From the NCBI GenBank assembly GCA_900753975.1, contig CAAEBC010000002.1, positions 1-5,502 of the forward strand: DNA of 5,502 nucleotides, read 5' to 3'. Below the pieces are notes generated by a model. It was not told the DNA's origin, ran no database searches, and worked only from the letters and a program-made list of their open reading frames with translations. The DNA is from Clostridia bacterium. GTDB taxonomy: Bacteria > Bacillota > Clostridia > TANB77 > UBA1234. Of this stretch, positions 1 to 5,502 are shown in pieces. How positions within the stretch are numbered: the first letter of the stretch is position 1; each line of letters starts with the position of its first letter. A program made the position numbers and the translations under genes.

Positions 1-1851
1 AGGGAAAGATGAGAATGTACTATAAGCAGTACCACCTCTTTCACCAGTAACAGATTTCATTCCCTCAAAAACAGCATTTAATGTATCTGGACTAATATTC
101 AAATCTCCATATTCTTGCTCTTCTTTATTTATCTTTGCATCTATTACACTATCTATTAACTCACCAGAAACACTTACTCCTTCAGAACTCACAACATCTT
201 TAATAACGGTAAGCTCATTTTTAATTCCTCTATTTGCAAGTGTTGCAATATAATAAGCCATCTGAATTGGTGTAAAACTATTATATGATTGTCCAATAGC
301 AGCTGATAATGTATCTGCTATCATCCAAGTTCTCTTCTTTCCATCTTTCTCTGTAAGTTTATTTAAGTATTCTCTCGAAGCAACAACACCCGCAGACTCT
401 CCTATAACTTCAATTCCAGTTTTACGTCCAAGCCCAAAAAGTTTCGTATATTTAGATAAAGTGTCAATTCCCATTCTATATCCAACTTCATAGAAATAAT
501 AATTACAAGAAACTTTCAAAGCTGTTGCAACATCTACTGGTCCATGCGTACCTCTGTAATCAGACCAAATCCAACAAACAGGTTTGTGTCCCTTGTCGTA
601 TTGCCCTTTATCTACAACAGTTTCTTTTACTCCTATTACACCAGATTCAATAGCTGCAACTGCTGTAAGTGGTTTATACGTTGAACCAGGTGAATATGCA
701 CCTTGAATTGCACGGTTGTACATTGGTTTATCGTTATTTCTAAAATACTTTTCATACTCAGTATTACTAATTCCATCAGTAAATTCATCTGGATTATATG
801 TAGGATAACTTGCTAAAGCTAAAACTTCAGACGTCTTCGTATTCAAAACAACTATCGAACCAGCTCTCGCATCTTTAAAAGCTTCTCTATATCCAATACC
901 ATTTTGAATTCGATTAACATACTTTTCTAAAACCTCTTCTGCCTTAGCTTGTAAATCCATATCAATAGTCAAAACAACACTGTTTCCCATAACACTATCC
1001 GTTGTTTCAATTTCATCTGTTATATGACCATTTGAATTCATCTCAATTCTTTTTACTCCATTAGTACCGCGTAAAAAATCTTCAAAAGTCGCCTCTATTC
1101 CAGTTTTACCGATTGTGTCATTTTGAGTATATCCGCTCTCTTTTTTTGCAGCATACTCTGTACTGCTTATAGGACCAACATATCCTAAAATATGCGAAGC
1201 AACGTTTCCTGTAAGATATTTTCTTATTGGCTGAGAAACAACATTAACACCATACAAATTATTACTTTGTTCCTCAATCATAAGCATACTTTCCTCTGAA
1301 ATGTTTTTCGCAAGTGTAACTGGTTTATAACTTGAATATCCCTTATTAGATATTTCATATCTTAACGGAATTATTTTCTTTATGTCATTAATAGCCGTTT
1401 GTGAAATATCATACTTTTTCACATAAAAGTTTATAACATCATCTATTGTCGCATCTTCAGAAAGCCCAAGACTTTTCTTCCAACTTTTTGCACCTTCATC
1501 GCTTTTCTTTATTTTCATCTCTTCAAAATCTATTGGAAAATTGTTATAAAAACTATCTCCATTTTCCTCTAAAATATTTGCAAGCTTAAGCAAGATATCA
1601 TTCAAAACTTCTTTACCAGCTTTTGTATAGTAAAGCTGAACATTGTAAGAATTCACAGATGTAACCATAAGTTTTCCATATCTATCATATATGTTTCCTC
1701 TCGGAGCAACCGTCTTTATTTCTCTAACAAGACGTTTTTCTGATTGCTCTCTATAGCTTGCACCATTTACAACTTGCAAATCAAAAAGCCTATATATATA
1801 TATCGCTCCAACGATGCACATAAACAGCATCAAAACATCATATCTACGCAT
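1..1851 (-). CDS. mrdA: Penicillin-binding protein 2 (elongation-specific class B transpeptidase), 3' end beyond window
   Basis: This is the peptidoglycan D,D-transpeptidase of the rod complex, which cross-links side-wall glycan strands outside the membrane and partners a SEDS glycosyltransferase. The first 617 codons are present and open to the left edge. A single N-terminal membrane anchor spans about residues 7-28. The class B pedestal (dimerisation) domain opens with APRGNIYDRYGK at 49-60. The transpeptidase domain begins near 330 (GSIVVLNTKTSEVLALASYP). Its active-site motif STYK is at 390-393, with Ser390 the acylated nucleophile and Lys393 the general base, and the SCN motif is at 448-450. 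The third motif (KTGT) is not seen. The last residues, GERGGTAYSTFSSFP, are the type that normally stand just before it, so the gene is cut by the window and need not be damaged. The ATG at 1851 is preceded by GGAG six bases upstream, overlapping the mreD stop; the gap to mreD is 9 bases. Next to mreBCD, PBP2 fits better than the sporulation paralogue SpoVD. Confidence 0.96.
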   Translation of the reverse strand, partial: MRRYDVLMLFMCIVGAIYIYRLFDLQVVNGASYREQSEKRLVREIKTVAPRGNIYDRYGKLMVTSVNSYNVQLYYTKAGKEVLNDILLKLANILEENGDSFYNNFPIDFEEMKIKKSDEGAKSWKKSLGLSEDATIDDVINFYVKKYDISQTAINDIKKIIPLRYEISNKGYSSYKPVTLAKNISEESMLMIEEQSNNLYGVNVVSQPIRKYLTGNVASHILGYVGPISSTEYAAKKESGYTQNDTIGKTGIEATFEDFLRGTNGVKRIEMNSNGHITDEIETTDSVMGNSVVLTIDMDLQAKAEEVLEKYVNRIQNGIGYREAFKDARAGSIVVLNTKTSEVLALASYPTYNPDEFTDGISNTEYEKYFRNNDKPMYNRAIQGAYSPGSTYKPLTAVAAIESGVIGVKETVVDKGQYDKGHKPVCWIWSDYRGTHGPVDVATALKVSCNYYFYEVGYRMGIDTLSKYTKLFGLGRKTGIEVIGESAGVVASREYLNKLTEKDGKKRTWMIADTLSAAIGQSYNSFTPIQMAYYIATLANRGIKNELTVIKDVVSSEGVSVSGELIDSVIDAKINKEEQEYGDLNISPDTLNAVFEGMKSVTGERGGTAYSTFSSFP

Positions 1852-1857
1852 TCCTCA

Positions 1858-1861
1858 CTCC
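1858..1861 (-). promoter_or_regulatory. Ribosome binding site of PBP2, overlapping the mreD stop
   Basis: GGAG shares its first G with the TAG stop of mreD (1863-1861) and is six bases before ATG 1851. A ribosome finishing mreD would sit over this site, so re-initiation or coupling is likely. Confidence 0.75.
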
Positions 1862-2382
1862 TATAATAAATAATAGCTTCTCTTTCCTCTATTAATAATC
1901 TCTGCCAAAAAACTAAGTGGCTTAAAGAAAACCCAAGCAACAAATATATTATAAATACATTCCAAAATAACAGTCCAAAGCATTCCAAAAAACTCAAACT
2001 CATATCCATAAATAATTACAAACATAAAATAACAAATCACTTCAAATATTAAAGTTGCTGCTGCAGCCATCATAACTATTGAAGATTTATTTTCTTTTGA
2101 AAAACTATAACTTATCTTTCCAGAAAGATAGCCGACAATCAAATATAAAATCACATATATCCCAATCGATTTTCCAAGAAGAATATCTGACAAAATACCA
2201 TAAATAAACCCAAGTGTAATTCCAGTTGTTTTGCCACACAGTATACCAAGTGCAACGACAAAAATTATACCAATATTTGCAGTAACACCAAAAAGCGGAA
2301 CAAGATTAAGAATATTAAATTGAAACCAAAAGCAAAAAATAATAACAAAAAAAACTATCACACTTGCCCAAAAATTTCTCAA
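1861..2382 (-). CDS. mreD: Rod shape-determining membrane protein MreD
   Basis: MreD is a polytopic membrane component of the elongasome that binds MreC and helps regulate PBP2 activity. The 173-residue product has the usual family length and is almost wholly hydrophobic, with about five or six membrane segments (roughly 6-27, 29-50, 54-69, 73-90, 104-126 and 133-155). The family-typical glycine-rich core is at about 46-89, with LGFIYGILSDILLG at 57-70 followed by GYLSG at 84-88. The start is TTG at 2382, supported by AGGAGG five bases upstream. No in-frame ATG near the N-terminus has such a site, and starting later would remove the first helix. It begins 11 bases after the mreC stop and ends 9 bases before PBP2, so translation is probably coupled. 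Sequence conservation in MreD is low; the assignment rests on topology, the glycine pattern and position between mreC and PBP2. Confidence 0.93.
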   Translation of the reverse strand: MRNFWASVIVFFVIIFCFWFQFNILNLVPLFGVTANIGIIFVVALGILCGKTTGITLGFIYGILSDILLGKSIGIYVILYLIVGYLSGKISYSFSKENKSSIVMMAAAATLIFEVICYFMFVIIYGYEFEFFGMLWTVILECIYNIFVAWVFFKPLSFLAEIINRGKRSYYLL

Positions 2383-2387
2383 AGCTT

Positions 2388-2393
2388 CCTCCT
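2388..2393 (-). promoter_or_regulatory. Ribosome binding site deciding the TTG start of mreD
   Basis: AGGAGG begins immediately after the mreC TAA stop and ends five bases before TTG 2382. The strength of the site compensates for the weak start codon. Confidence 0.85.
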
Positions 2394-3233
2394 TTATTCA
2401 TTAGCATCCTTATATTCTTCTACTATAATGGCAACTGTTTCTAACTTATTGAAATCTATGTACGTTTTCAAAACAGCTTCATTTTCCACAGGATTTTTCT
2501 TAACAGTAAACTTCACTATCTCACCTATTGGAATTCCTTTTTGATATTTGCCACCAAGTCCAGAAGTCTCTATCCTATCCCCCTCAACCAAAGTTAGTCC
2601 TGTTGGAATTTTTGTAACTTTAATTTTATTTTCACTACTTAAAGAAGAATTACCTTTGCAAGTTAAAGAATCACGCGTTCTTGTAGTTCTTGCACTAACA
2701 GTTGCACCAGGGTCTAATATCGTAACTACCTTTGCAGTATTTGAAGTAACAGACTCAACATATCCAACAAGCCCTTCTTCTGCAACAACTACCATGTCAG
2801 GCTTAATACCGTCTTTCTCTCCACGATTAATTAAAATTACCTCTTCCCAATTGCTTACTGCTTCGCTAATAACATCCGCAACAACAACGTTATAATCCGG
2901 ATATGAAGCAGTCAAATTAACATGCTCTTTTAAAATTGAATTCTCAGATAAAATAACTTCATAGTTAATGAGCTTTGCATTAAGCTCATCATTTTTTTCT
3001 TTAAGTTCTTTATTTTCATTTTCTAAACTTTCTACTTGTTTAAAGAAATCCATATCTTTTGTAATCCAATTTTTAGCATATATATATCCTTTTTGAGGAA
3101 GTGTAATCAATTCGGAAATAAGAGTTTCTATTACTGTAACTTTTCTATTATTTCCATTTGTAAAACCTATAAGAATAAAAACAATAATAATAAAAATAAT
3201 CACAAAAATCTTTTTTAATTTACTCTCGCGCAT
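2394..3233 (-). CDS. mreC: Rod shape-determining protein MreC
   Basis: MreC is a bitopic membrane protein whose extracytoplasmic part scaffolds the elongasome and binds and activates PBP2. The 279-residue product has a basic N-terminus (MRESKLKK), one membrane helix at about 9-25, a coiled coil at about 66-107 rich in E/K/N with heptad-spaced L/I, and the two beta-barrel domains typical of MreC. Recognisable family stretches are VVVADVI (116-122), INRGEKDGIKPDMVVV (135-150), GLVGYVESV (154-162) and GLGGKYQKGIPIGEIV (225-240). I chose the ATG at 3233 because AGGAGG lies four bases before it. The frame stays open a further 16 codons upstream to 3281, but that extension would overlap the end of mreB and put non-helical residues before the basic cap. 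With this start, 25 bases separate it from the mreB stop. Confidence 0.96.
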   Translation of the reverse strand: MRESKLKKIFVIIFIIIVFILIGFTNGNNRKVTVIETLISELITLPQKGYIYAKNWITKDMDFFKQVESLENENKELKEKNDELNAKLINYEVILSENSILKEHVNLTASYPDYNVVVADVISEAVSNWEEVILINRGEKDGIKPDMVVVAEEGLVGYVESVTSNTAKVVTILDPGATVSARTTRTRDSLTCKGNSSLSSENKIKVTKIPTGLTLVEGDRIETSGLGGKYQKGIPIGEIVKFTVKKNPVENEAVLKTYIDFNKLETVAIIVEEYKDANE

Positions 3234-3237
3234 TATA

Positions 3238-3243
3238 CCTCCT
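3238..3243 (-). promoter_or_regulatory. Ribosome binding site deciding the mreC start
   Basis: AGGAGG lies four bases (TATA) before ATG 3233, in the 25-base gap after the mreB stop. It supports the start at 3233 over the longer open frame that reaches back into mreB. Confidence 0.85.
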
Positions 3244-3258
3244 AAAGTAAAACAAAAT

Positions 3259-4287
3259 CTATCTACGTTTATTACGAGCATTCAAAAGAACACTCTTCAA
3301 TCCATCCAAATCATCTAAAACTTTTCCTGCACCTTTTACAACACAGTCTAAAGGATTATCTGCAATATTTACAGAAATACCTGTTTCCAATGTAAGTAGT
3401 CTGTCAAAATTTTTTATAAGTGCACCACCACCTGAAAGTGTTATTCCATTAATCATTATATCCGCTGCAAGTTCTGGTGGTGTCTTTTCAAGAGTCATTT
3501 TTATCGCATCAATCATTTGCATTATAACCTCTTTCATAGCTTCTTCAATTTGAACTGAAGTAACAGTTATGGTACGAGGTAGTCCTGTTTTTAAATCTCT
3601 GCCTTTTACATCCATCTCTTCAGTCGTCATTGAAGGATATGCACAACCTATATGAATCTTAATTTCTTCTGCTGTGGTTTCTCCAATTGCAACATTAAAT
3701 TTTTTTCTCACATAATCAACTATAGATTCATTTAGTTCATCTCCAGCAATACGAATCGATTTACTTGTAACCGTTCCACCAAGTGAGATTACGCATATCT
3801 CTGTTGTTCCACCACCAATATCTACAATCATGCAGCCACTAGGATCTCCAACTTTAAGACCTGCTCCAATAGCTGCAGCCATAGGCTCTTCCATAAGGTA
3901 AGCTTCTCTAGCGCCAGCATTAATTGTAGCCTCTTCAACTGCTCTTTCTTCAACTTCTGTAACTCCAGTAGGCACACACACAACAACTCTAGGCCTAGAA
4001 AAAACATAACGTTGGCATGCTTTATCAACTAAATATTTAAGCATCATTCTAGTAGCAGTAAAATCTGCAATAACACCATCTTTAAGAGGTCTAATTGCAT
4101 CTAAGTTTTCAGGAGTTCTGCCAAGCATTTCTTTTGCCTCACTACCTACAGCCACAACTTGTCCAGTATATCTATCGATTGCAACAACAGACGGTTCCCT
4201 TATAATAATTCCTCTTCCTTTTAAGTGAACTAACGTATTTGCAGTTCCTAAATCAATACCAATATCTCTCGAAAAAAACTTAAACAT
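3259..4287 (-). CDS. mreB: Rod shape-determining actin homologue MreB
   Basis: MreB is the bacterial actin that forms short antiparallel filaments on the inner face of the membrane and directs side-wall synthesis. The 342-residue product is of normal length. Visible actin-fold nucleotide motifs are phosphate-1 IGIDLGTANTLV (9-20), phosphate-2 IVDIGGGTTEICVI (154-167) and adenosine-binding GITLSGGGAL (281-290), with conserved EEPMAAAIGAGL at 133-144. The N-terminus MFKFFSRD is short, hydrophobic and basic, like the membrane-contacting N-termini of MreB proteins. I chose ATG 4287, with GGGAG eight bases upstream. An in-frame ATG at 4302 and the open frame back to 4362 would add residues not found in MreB, lack a good ribosome site and, for the longest, overlap radC. 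The gap to radC is 34 bases. Sequence alone does not separate it from the Mbl/MreBH paralogues of Bacillus; the mreCD context favours MreB proper. Confidence 0.98.
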   Translation of the reverse strand: MFKFFSRDIGIDLGTANTLVHLKGRGIIIREPSVVAIDRYTGQVVAVGSEAKEMLGRTPENLDAIRPLKDGVIADFTATRMMLKYLVDKACQRYVFSRPRVVVCVPTGVTEVEERAVEEATINAGAREAYLMEEPMAAAIGAGLKVGDPSGCMIVDIGGGTTEICVISLGGTVTSKSIRIAGDELNESIVDYVRKKFNVAIGETTAEEIKIHIGCAYPSMTTEEMDVKGRDLKTGLPRTITVTSVQIEEAMKEVIMQMIDAIKMTLEKTPPELAADIMINGITLSGGGALIKNFDRLLTLETGISVNIADNPLDCVVKGAGKVLDDLDGLKSVLLNARNKRR

Positions 4288-4295
4288 ACTAAACT

Positions 4296-4300
4296 CTCCC
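4296..4300 (-). promoter_or_regulatory. Ribosome binding site deciding the mreB start
   Basis: GGGAG lies eight bases before ATG 4287. It overlaps the alternative in-frame ATG at 4302-4300, which itself has no purine-rich site upstream; this favours the shorter 342-residue MreB. Confidence 0.8.
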
Positions 4301-4321
4301 ATCTTACAAATATAAAACTTC

Positions 4322-5008
4322 TTAAAACTTTCCCATCTTTTTGAGACTAGAAAAAATACCATTGCCTATTATAATATGATCCAAAACTTCTATTCCAAAA
4401 ATCTTTCCTGCATCATAAATTCGTTTTGTAAAAACAATATCGCTATCACTAGGACTTGGGTCGCCACTAGGATGATTATGTGCTAGAATAATGCTACTTG
4501 CACTATATTTTATAGGCTCTTTAAAAATTTCTCTCGCCTCTACTCCACTTTGACTAAGTCCTCCTATAGCTACAGTTACTGTTTTTATGATTTCATTTTT
4601 TACATCTAGTAAAATAACAACAACCATCTCTTGTTTAAGATATCTTAGATCTTCCATTAAAAATTCAGCAGCATTACTTGGCGACAATATTTTATGTTTT
4701 TTAAGTGCAATTGGTTTAGAACTTCTTTTTATTAATTCCCAAACAGCCTTTAATTGTATTGCTTTGATTCTTCCTATTCCTTTAATCTTTTGTAACTCTG
4801 CTAAAGATACATCATTTAAAAAAGCAAGCCCTCTAGAATCATAATCATATTTATTCATAAGTTCTTGTGCTAGCATCACTGCTGTTTTATCTTTAGTTCC
4901 TGTCTTTATTATAATAGCTAAAAGCTCCGAATCCGATAACTTTTTGGCACCATAAAAAGAAAACTTTTCGCAAGGCCTCTCGATAGTAGGTAACTCTTTA
5001 ATGTTCAA
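4322..5008 (-). CDS. radC: RadC family JAB/JAMM-domain protein
   Basis: The 228-residue product is a full-length RadC (UPF0758). The N-terminal part (1-95) matches the family opening (NIKELPTIERPCEKF) and carries a helix-hairpin-helix at about 72-92 (KIKGIGRIKAIQLK). The C-terminal part is a JAMM metalloprotease-type fold with a complete zinc motif HNHPSGDPSPSDSD at 177-190 (His177, His179, Ser187, Asp190) and a candidate upstream Glu127. The older claim of a role in DNA repair is doubtful, because the original E. coli radC phenotype was traced to recG, so the biochemical role is unknown. The start is TTG at 5008, supported by AAAGGA eight bases upstream and by alignment of the N-terminus with the family; an ATG at 5016 is out of frame and stops after three codons. 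It lies 22 bases after the DUF4321 gene and 34 before mreB. Linkage of radC to mreB is common in Firmicutes. Confidence 0.96.
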   Translation of the reverse strand: MNIKELPTIERPCEKFSFYGAKKLSDSELLAIIIKTGTKDKTAVMLAQELMNKYDYDSRGLAFLNDVSLAELQKIKGIGRIKAIQLKAVWELIKRSSKPIALKKHKILSPSNAAEFLMEDLRYLKQEMVVVILLDVKNEIIKTVTVAIGGLSQSGVEAREIFKEPIKYSASSIILAHNHPSGDPSPSDSDIVFTKRIYDAGKIFGIEVLDHIIIGNGIFSSLKKMGKF

Positions 5009-5016
5009 AAAAACAT

Positions 5017-5022
5017 TCCTTT
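5017..5022 (-). promoter_or_regulatory. Ribosome binding site deciding the TTG start of radC
   Basis: AAAGGA stands eight bases before TTG 5008. The ATG at 5016 directly abuts this site, so it is too close to be used efficiently, and it would give only Met-Phe-Phe-stop. The site and the family N-terminus therefore both point to TTG. Confidence 0.75.
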
Positions 5023-5030
5023 CAAAAATA

Positions 5031-5288
5031 CTACACTTTTATTTTTCTATAAATAAGTACTGCCGTAAGAATTCCTATAACACTTGCGACATTTAACTCA
5101 AACATAATACTAAAAGTAAGTTTAAGAACGCATATATCTAATTTTAATGGTTCTGTAAGTCCAAAACTTTTACCATATCCTAGCCACTCCAAATATGGTA
5201 CACTTTTAGCAAAATCTCCAAGGAGTCCCCCTAAAATAATTCCTGAAAATAAAAATATTAAAAACAACCAAAATCTCGAATCTCTCAT
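5031..5288 (-). CDS. DUF4321 family small membrane protein
   Basis: This is an 85-residue protein of unknown function and the first gene of the operon. A membrane helix spans about residues 6-25 (FWLFLIFLFSGIILGGLLG) and a second about 63-81 (FELNVASVIGILTAVLIY), joined by a loop with YGKSFGL at 38-44 and PLKLDICVLKLTF at 47-59. The GGLLGD turn, the GKSFGL and LD-x-x-V-x-KLTF stretches and the N-x-x-S-x-x-G helix agree with my recollection of DUF4321, a family of small Firmicutes proteins often found near maf, radC and mreB. Basic residues at both ends suggest both termini face the cytoplasm. The ATG at 5288 has a very strong site (AAGGAGGG, six-base spacing). Its position suggests an envelope-related role, but nothing in the sequence shows one. 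The family call is from memory of the pattern and could be confirmed by a Pfam search. Confidence 0.85.
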   Translation of the reverse strand: MRDSRFWLFLIFLFSGIILGGLLGDFAKSVPYLEWLGYGKSFGLTEPLKLDICVLKLTFSIMFELNVASVIGILTAVLIYRKIKV

Positions 5289-5294
5289 CTTGGT

Positions 5295-5302
5295 CCCTCC
5301 TT
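5295..5302 (-). promoter_or_regulatory. Ribosome binding site of the DUF4321 gene
   Basis: AAGGAGGG lies six bases before the ATG at 5288. It is among the strongest Shine-Dalgarno matches in the window and fixes the first start of the operon. Its 5' end overlaps the right arm (ATAAGG, 5304-5299) of an inverted repeat whose left arm is at 5325-5320. Confidence 0.9.
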
Positions 5303-5327
5303 ATCTTAAGTACAAATCCATAAGGTT

Positions 5328-5356
5328 ATTATATATATATCAGCATATATTTTCAA
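5328..5356 (-). promoter_or_regulatory. Sigma-A type promoter of the DUF4321-radC-mreBCD-PBP2 operon
   Basis: Read on the minus strand, TTGAAA (5356-5351) and TATAAT (5333-5328) are separated by exactly 17 bases, close to the housekeeping consensus (one mismatch in the -35, none in the -10). An A-rich stretch with a run of seven A (5361-5380 region) just upstream could act as an UP element. Transcription would start near 5321, leaving a leader of about 33 bases before the ATG at 5288. The AT-rich sequence offers other weaker hexamers, but none with this combination of match and spacing. Confidence 0.85.
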
Positions 5357-5387
5357 GCTTTTTAAGTTGTTTTTTTCTTACGGAAAT

Positions 5388-5482
5388 GCGAAAAAGGAAC
5401 AGCGAGAAAAAGAGACGGAGGAAACCGAGAAAAGGGGGACAACGAGAAAAGGGAGACGGCGAGAAAAAGGGACGGAGGAAAA
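5388..5482. repeat. T-free, purine-rich degenerate tandem repeat block
   Basis: The plus strand has no T and only 11 C over 95 bases, in an otherwise AT-rich window. Four units start with CGAGAAAA: 5403-5425 (23 bases), 5426-5442 (17), 5443-5459 (17) and 5460-5482 (23). The two outer units differ at only two positions and both contain ACGGAGGAAA; the two inner ones read cgagaaaagggggacaa and cgagaaaagggagacgg. A shorter degenerate unit, cgaaaaaggaacag, precedes them (5389-5402). The composition is unlike the genes beside it. GAGAA at 5461-5465 is answered by TTCTC at 5483-5487, so the block may continue as an inverted structure past the window. It resembles, from memory, the AAAAGGGGACGG-type intergenic repeats found in many clostridial genomes near IS200-like/RAYT transposases; that link is a guess. 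No reading frame here is credible as a gene. Confidence 0.75.
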
Positions 5483-5502
5483 TTCTCACTTTTAAGAAAA
5501 AG

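Noticed and set aside
1789..1803. TATATATATATATA dinucleotide run near the PBP2 start, similar to the AT run in the promoter.
   Set aside because: It encodes the Ile-Tyr-Ile-Tyr end of the membrane anchor region in frame, and simple AT runs are expected in this AT-rich sequence.
2320..2544. Plus-strand open frame of 74 codons across the mreC/mreD junction.
   Set aside because: It lies opposite two well-supported genes, has no credible ribosome site and its product has no recognisable features.
2548..2895. Plus-strand open frame of 115 codons inside mreC.
   Set aside because: It is the antisense shadow of the conserved beta domains of MreC; the S/T/P-rich product follows from the complementary codons.
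3036..3218. Plus-strand open frame of 60 codons opposite the MreC N-terminus.
   Set aside because: It is the complement of the membrane helix and coiled coil codons, giving an N/K/I-rich product with no support.
3828..4028. Minus-strand open frame of 66 codons in another frame of mreB.
   Set aside because: It overlaps the phosphate-2 region of MreB and is leucine-rich only as a frame-shifted reading of conserved codons.
4587..4844. Plus-strand open frame of 85 codons opposite radC.
   Set aside because: It is antisense to the conserved RadC middle region and has no ribosome site or family resemblance.
5331..5380. Possible rho-independent terminator on the plus strand (AAGCTTTTTAAGTTG followed by T-rich sequence).
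   Set aside because: The stem is short and AT-only with mismatches, no plus-strand gene precedes it, and the same bases are better explained as the promoter and its A-rich upstream region on the minus strand.
5386..5502. Open frame on the plus strand from ATG 5386 to the right edge, encoding a very basic K/R/E/G-rich peptide.
   Set aside because: The absence of T over 5388-5482 makes stop codons impossible in any plus-strand frame, so openness is not evidence. There is no good ribosome site before the ATG, and the peptide is low complexity.
1..5502. CRISPR arrays, tRNA or rRNA genes, insertion sequence genes and phage genes.
   Set aside because: No regularly spaced identical repeats with unique spacers, no RNA gene signature and no transposase or integrase reading frame were seen on either strand.

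Overview
The window is AT-rich and reads as a chromosomal segment of a low-GC Gram-positive bacterium, most likely a member of the Clostridia. The evidence is A/T-ending codon use, strong AGGAGG-type ribosome binding sites, two TTG starts, and a DUF4321 gene and radC placed directly in front of mreBCD. I cannot name a species from the sequence alone.

All recognisable genes lie on the minus strand, in one tightly spaced run read from right to left: a small DUF4321-type membrane protein (5031-5288), radC (4322-5008), mreB (3259-4287), mreC (2394-3233), mreD (1861-2382) and the transpeptidase PBP2 (1-1851). The PBP2 gene is complete at its start but runs off the left edge of the window. Gaps between genes are only 9 to 34 bases, each start has a ribosome binding site, and I see no terminator between genes, so this looks like a single operon. 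A sigma-A type promoter (TTGAAA, 17-base spacer, TATAAT) sits at 5328-5356, just before the first gene.

The last four genes form the core of the rod-shape (elongasome) machinery. MreB filaments under the membrane, with MreC and MreD, position and activate PBP2, which cross-links new side-wall peptidoglycan. RadC is an old, conserved passenger of this cluster in Firmicutes and its true role is unsettled. The DUF4321 protein has no assigned function.

The only non-genic stretch of note is 5289-5502 at the right end. It holds the operon leader, the promoter with an A-rich upstream region, and then a 95-base block (5388-5482) with no T on the plus strand, made of four short degenerate repeats of 23, 17, 17 and 23 bases beginning CGAGAAAA. 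This block is the least explained part of the window. The operon itself is conventional, and I did not find evidence for a new multi-gene system here.
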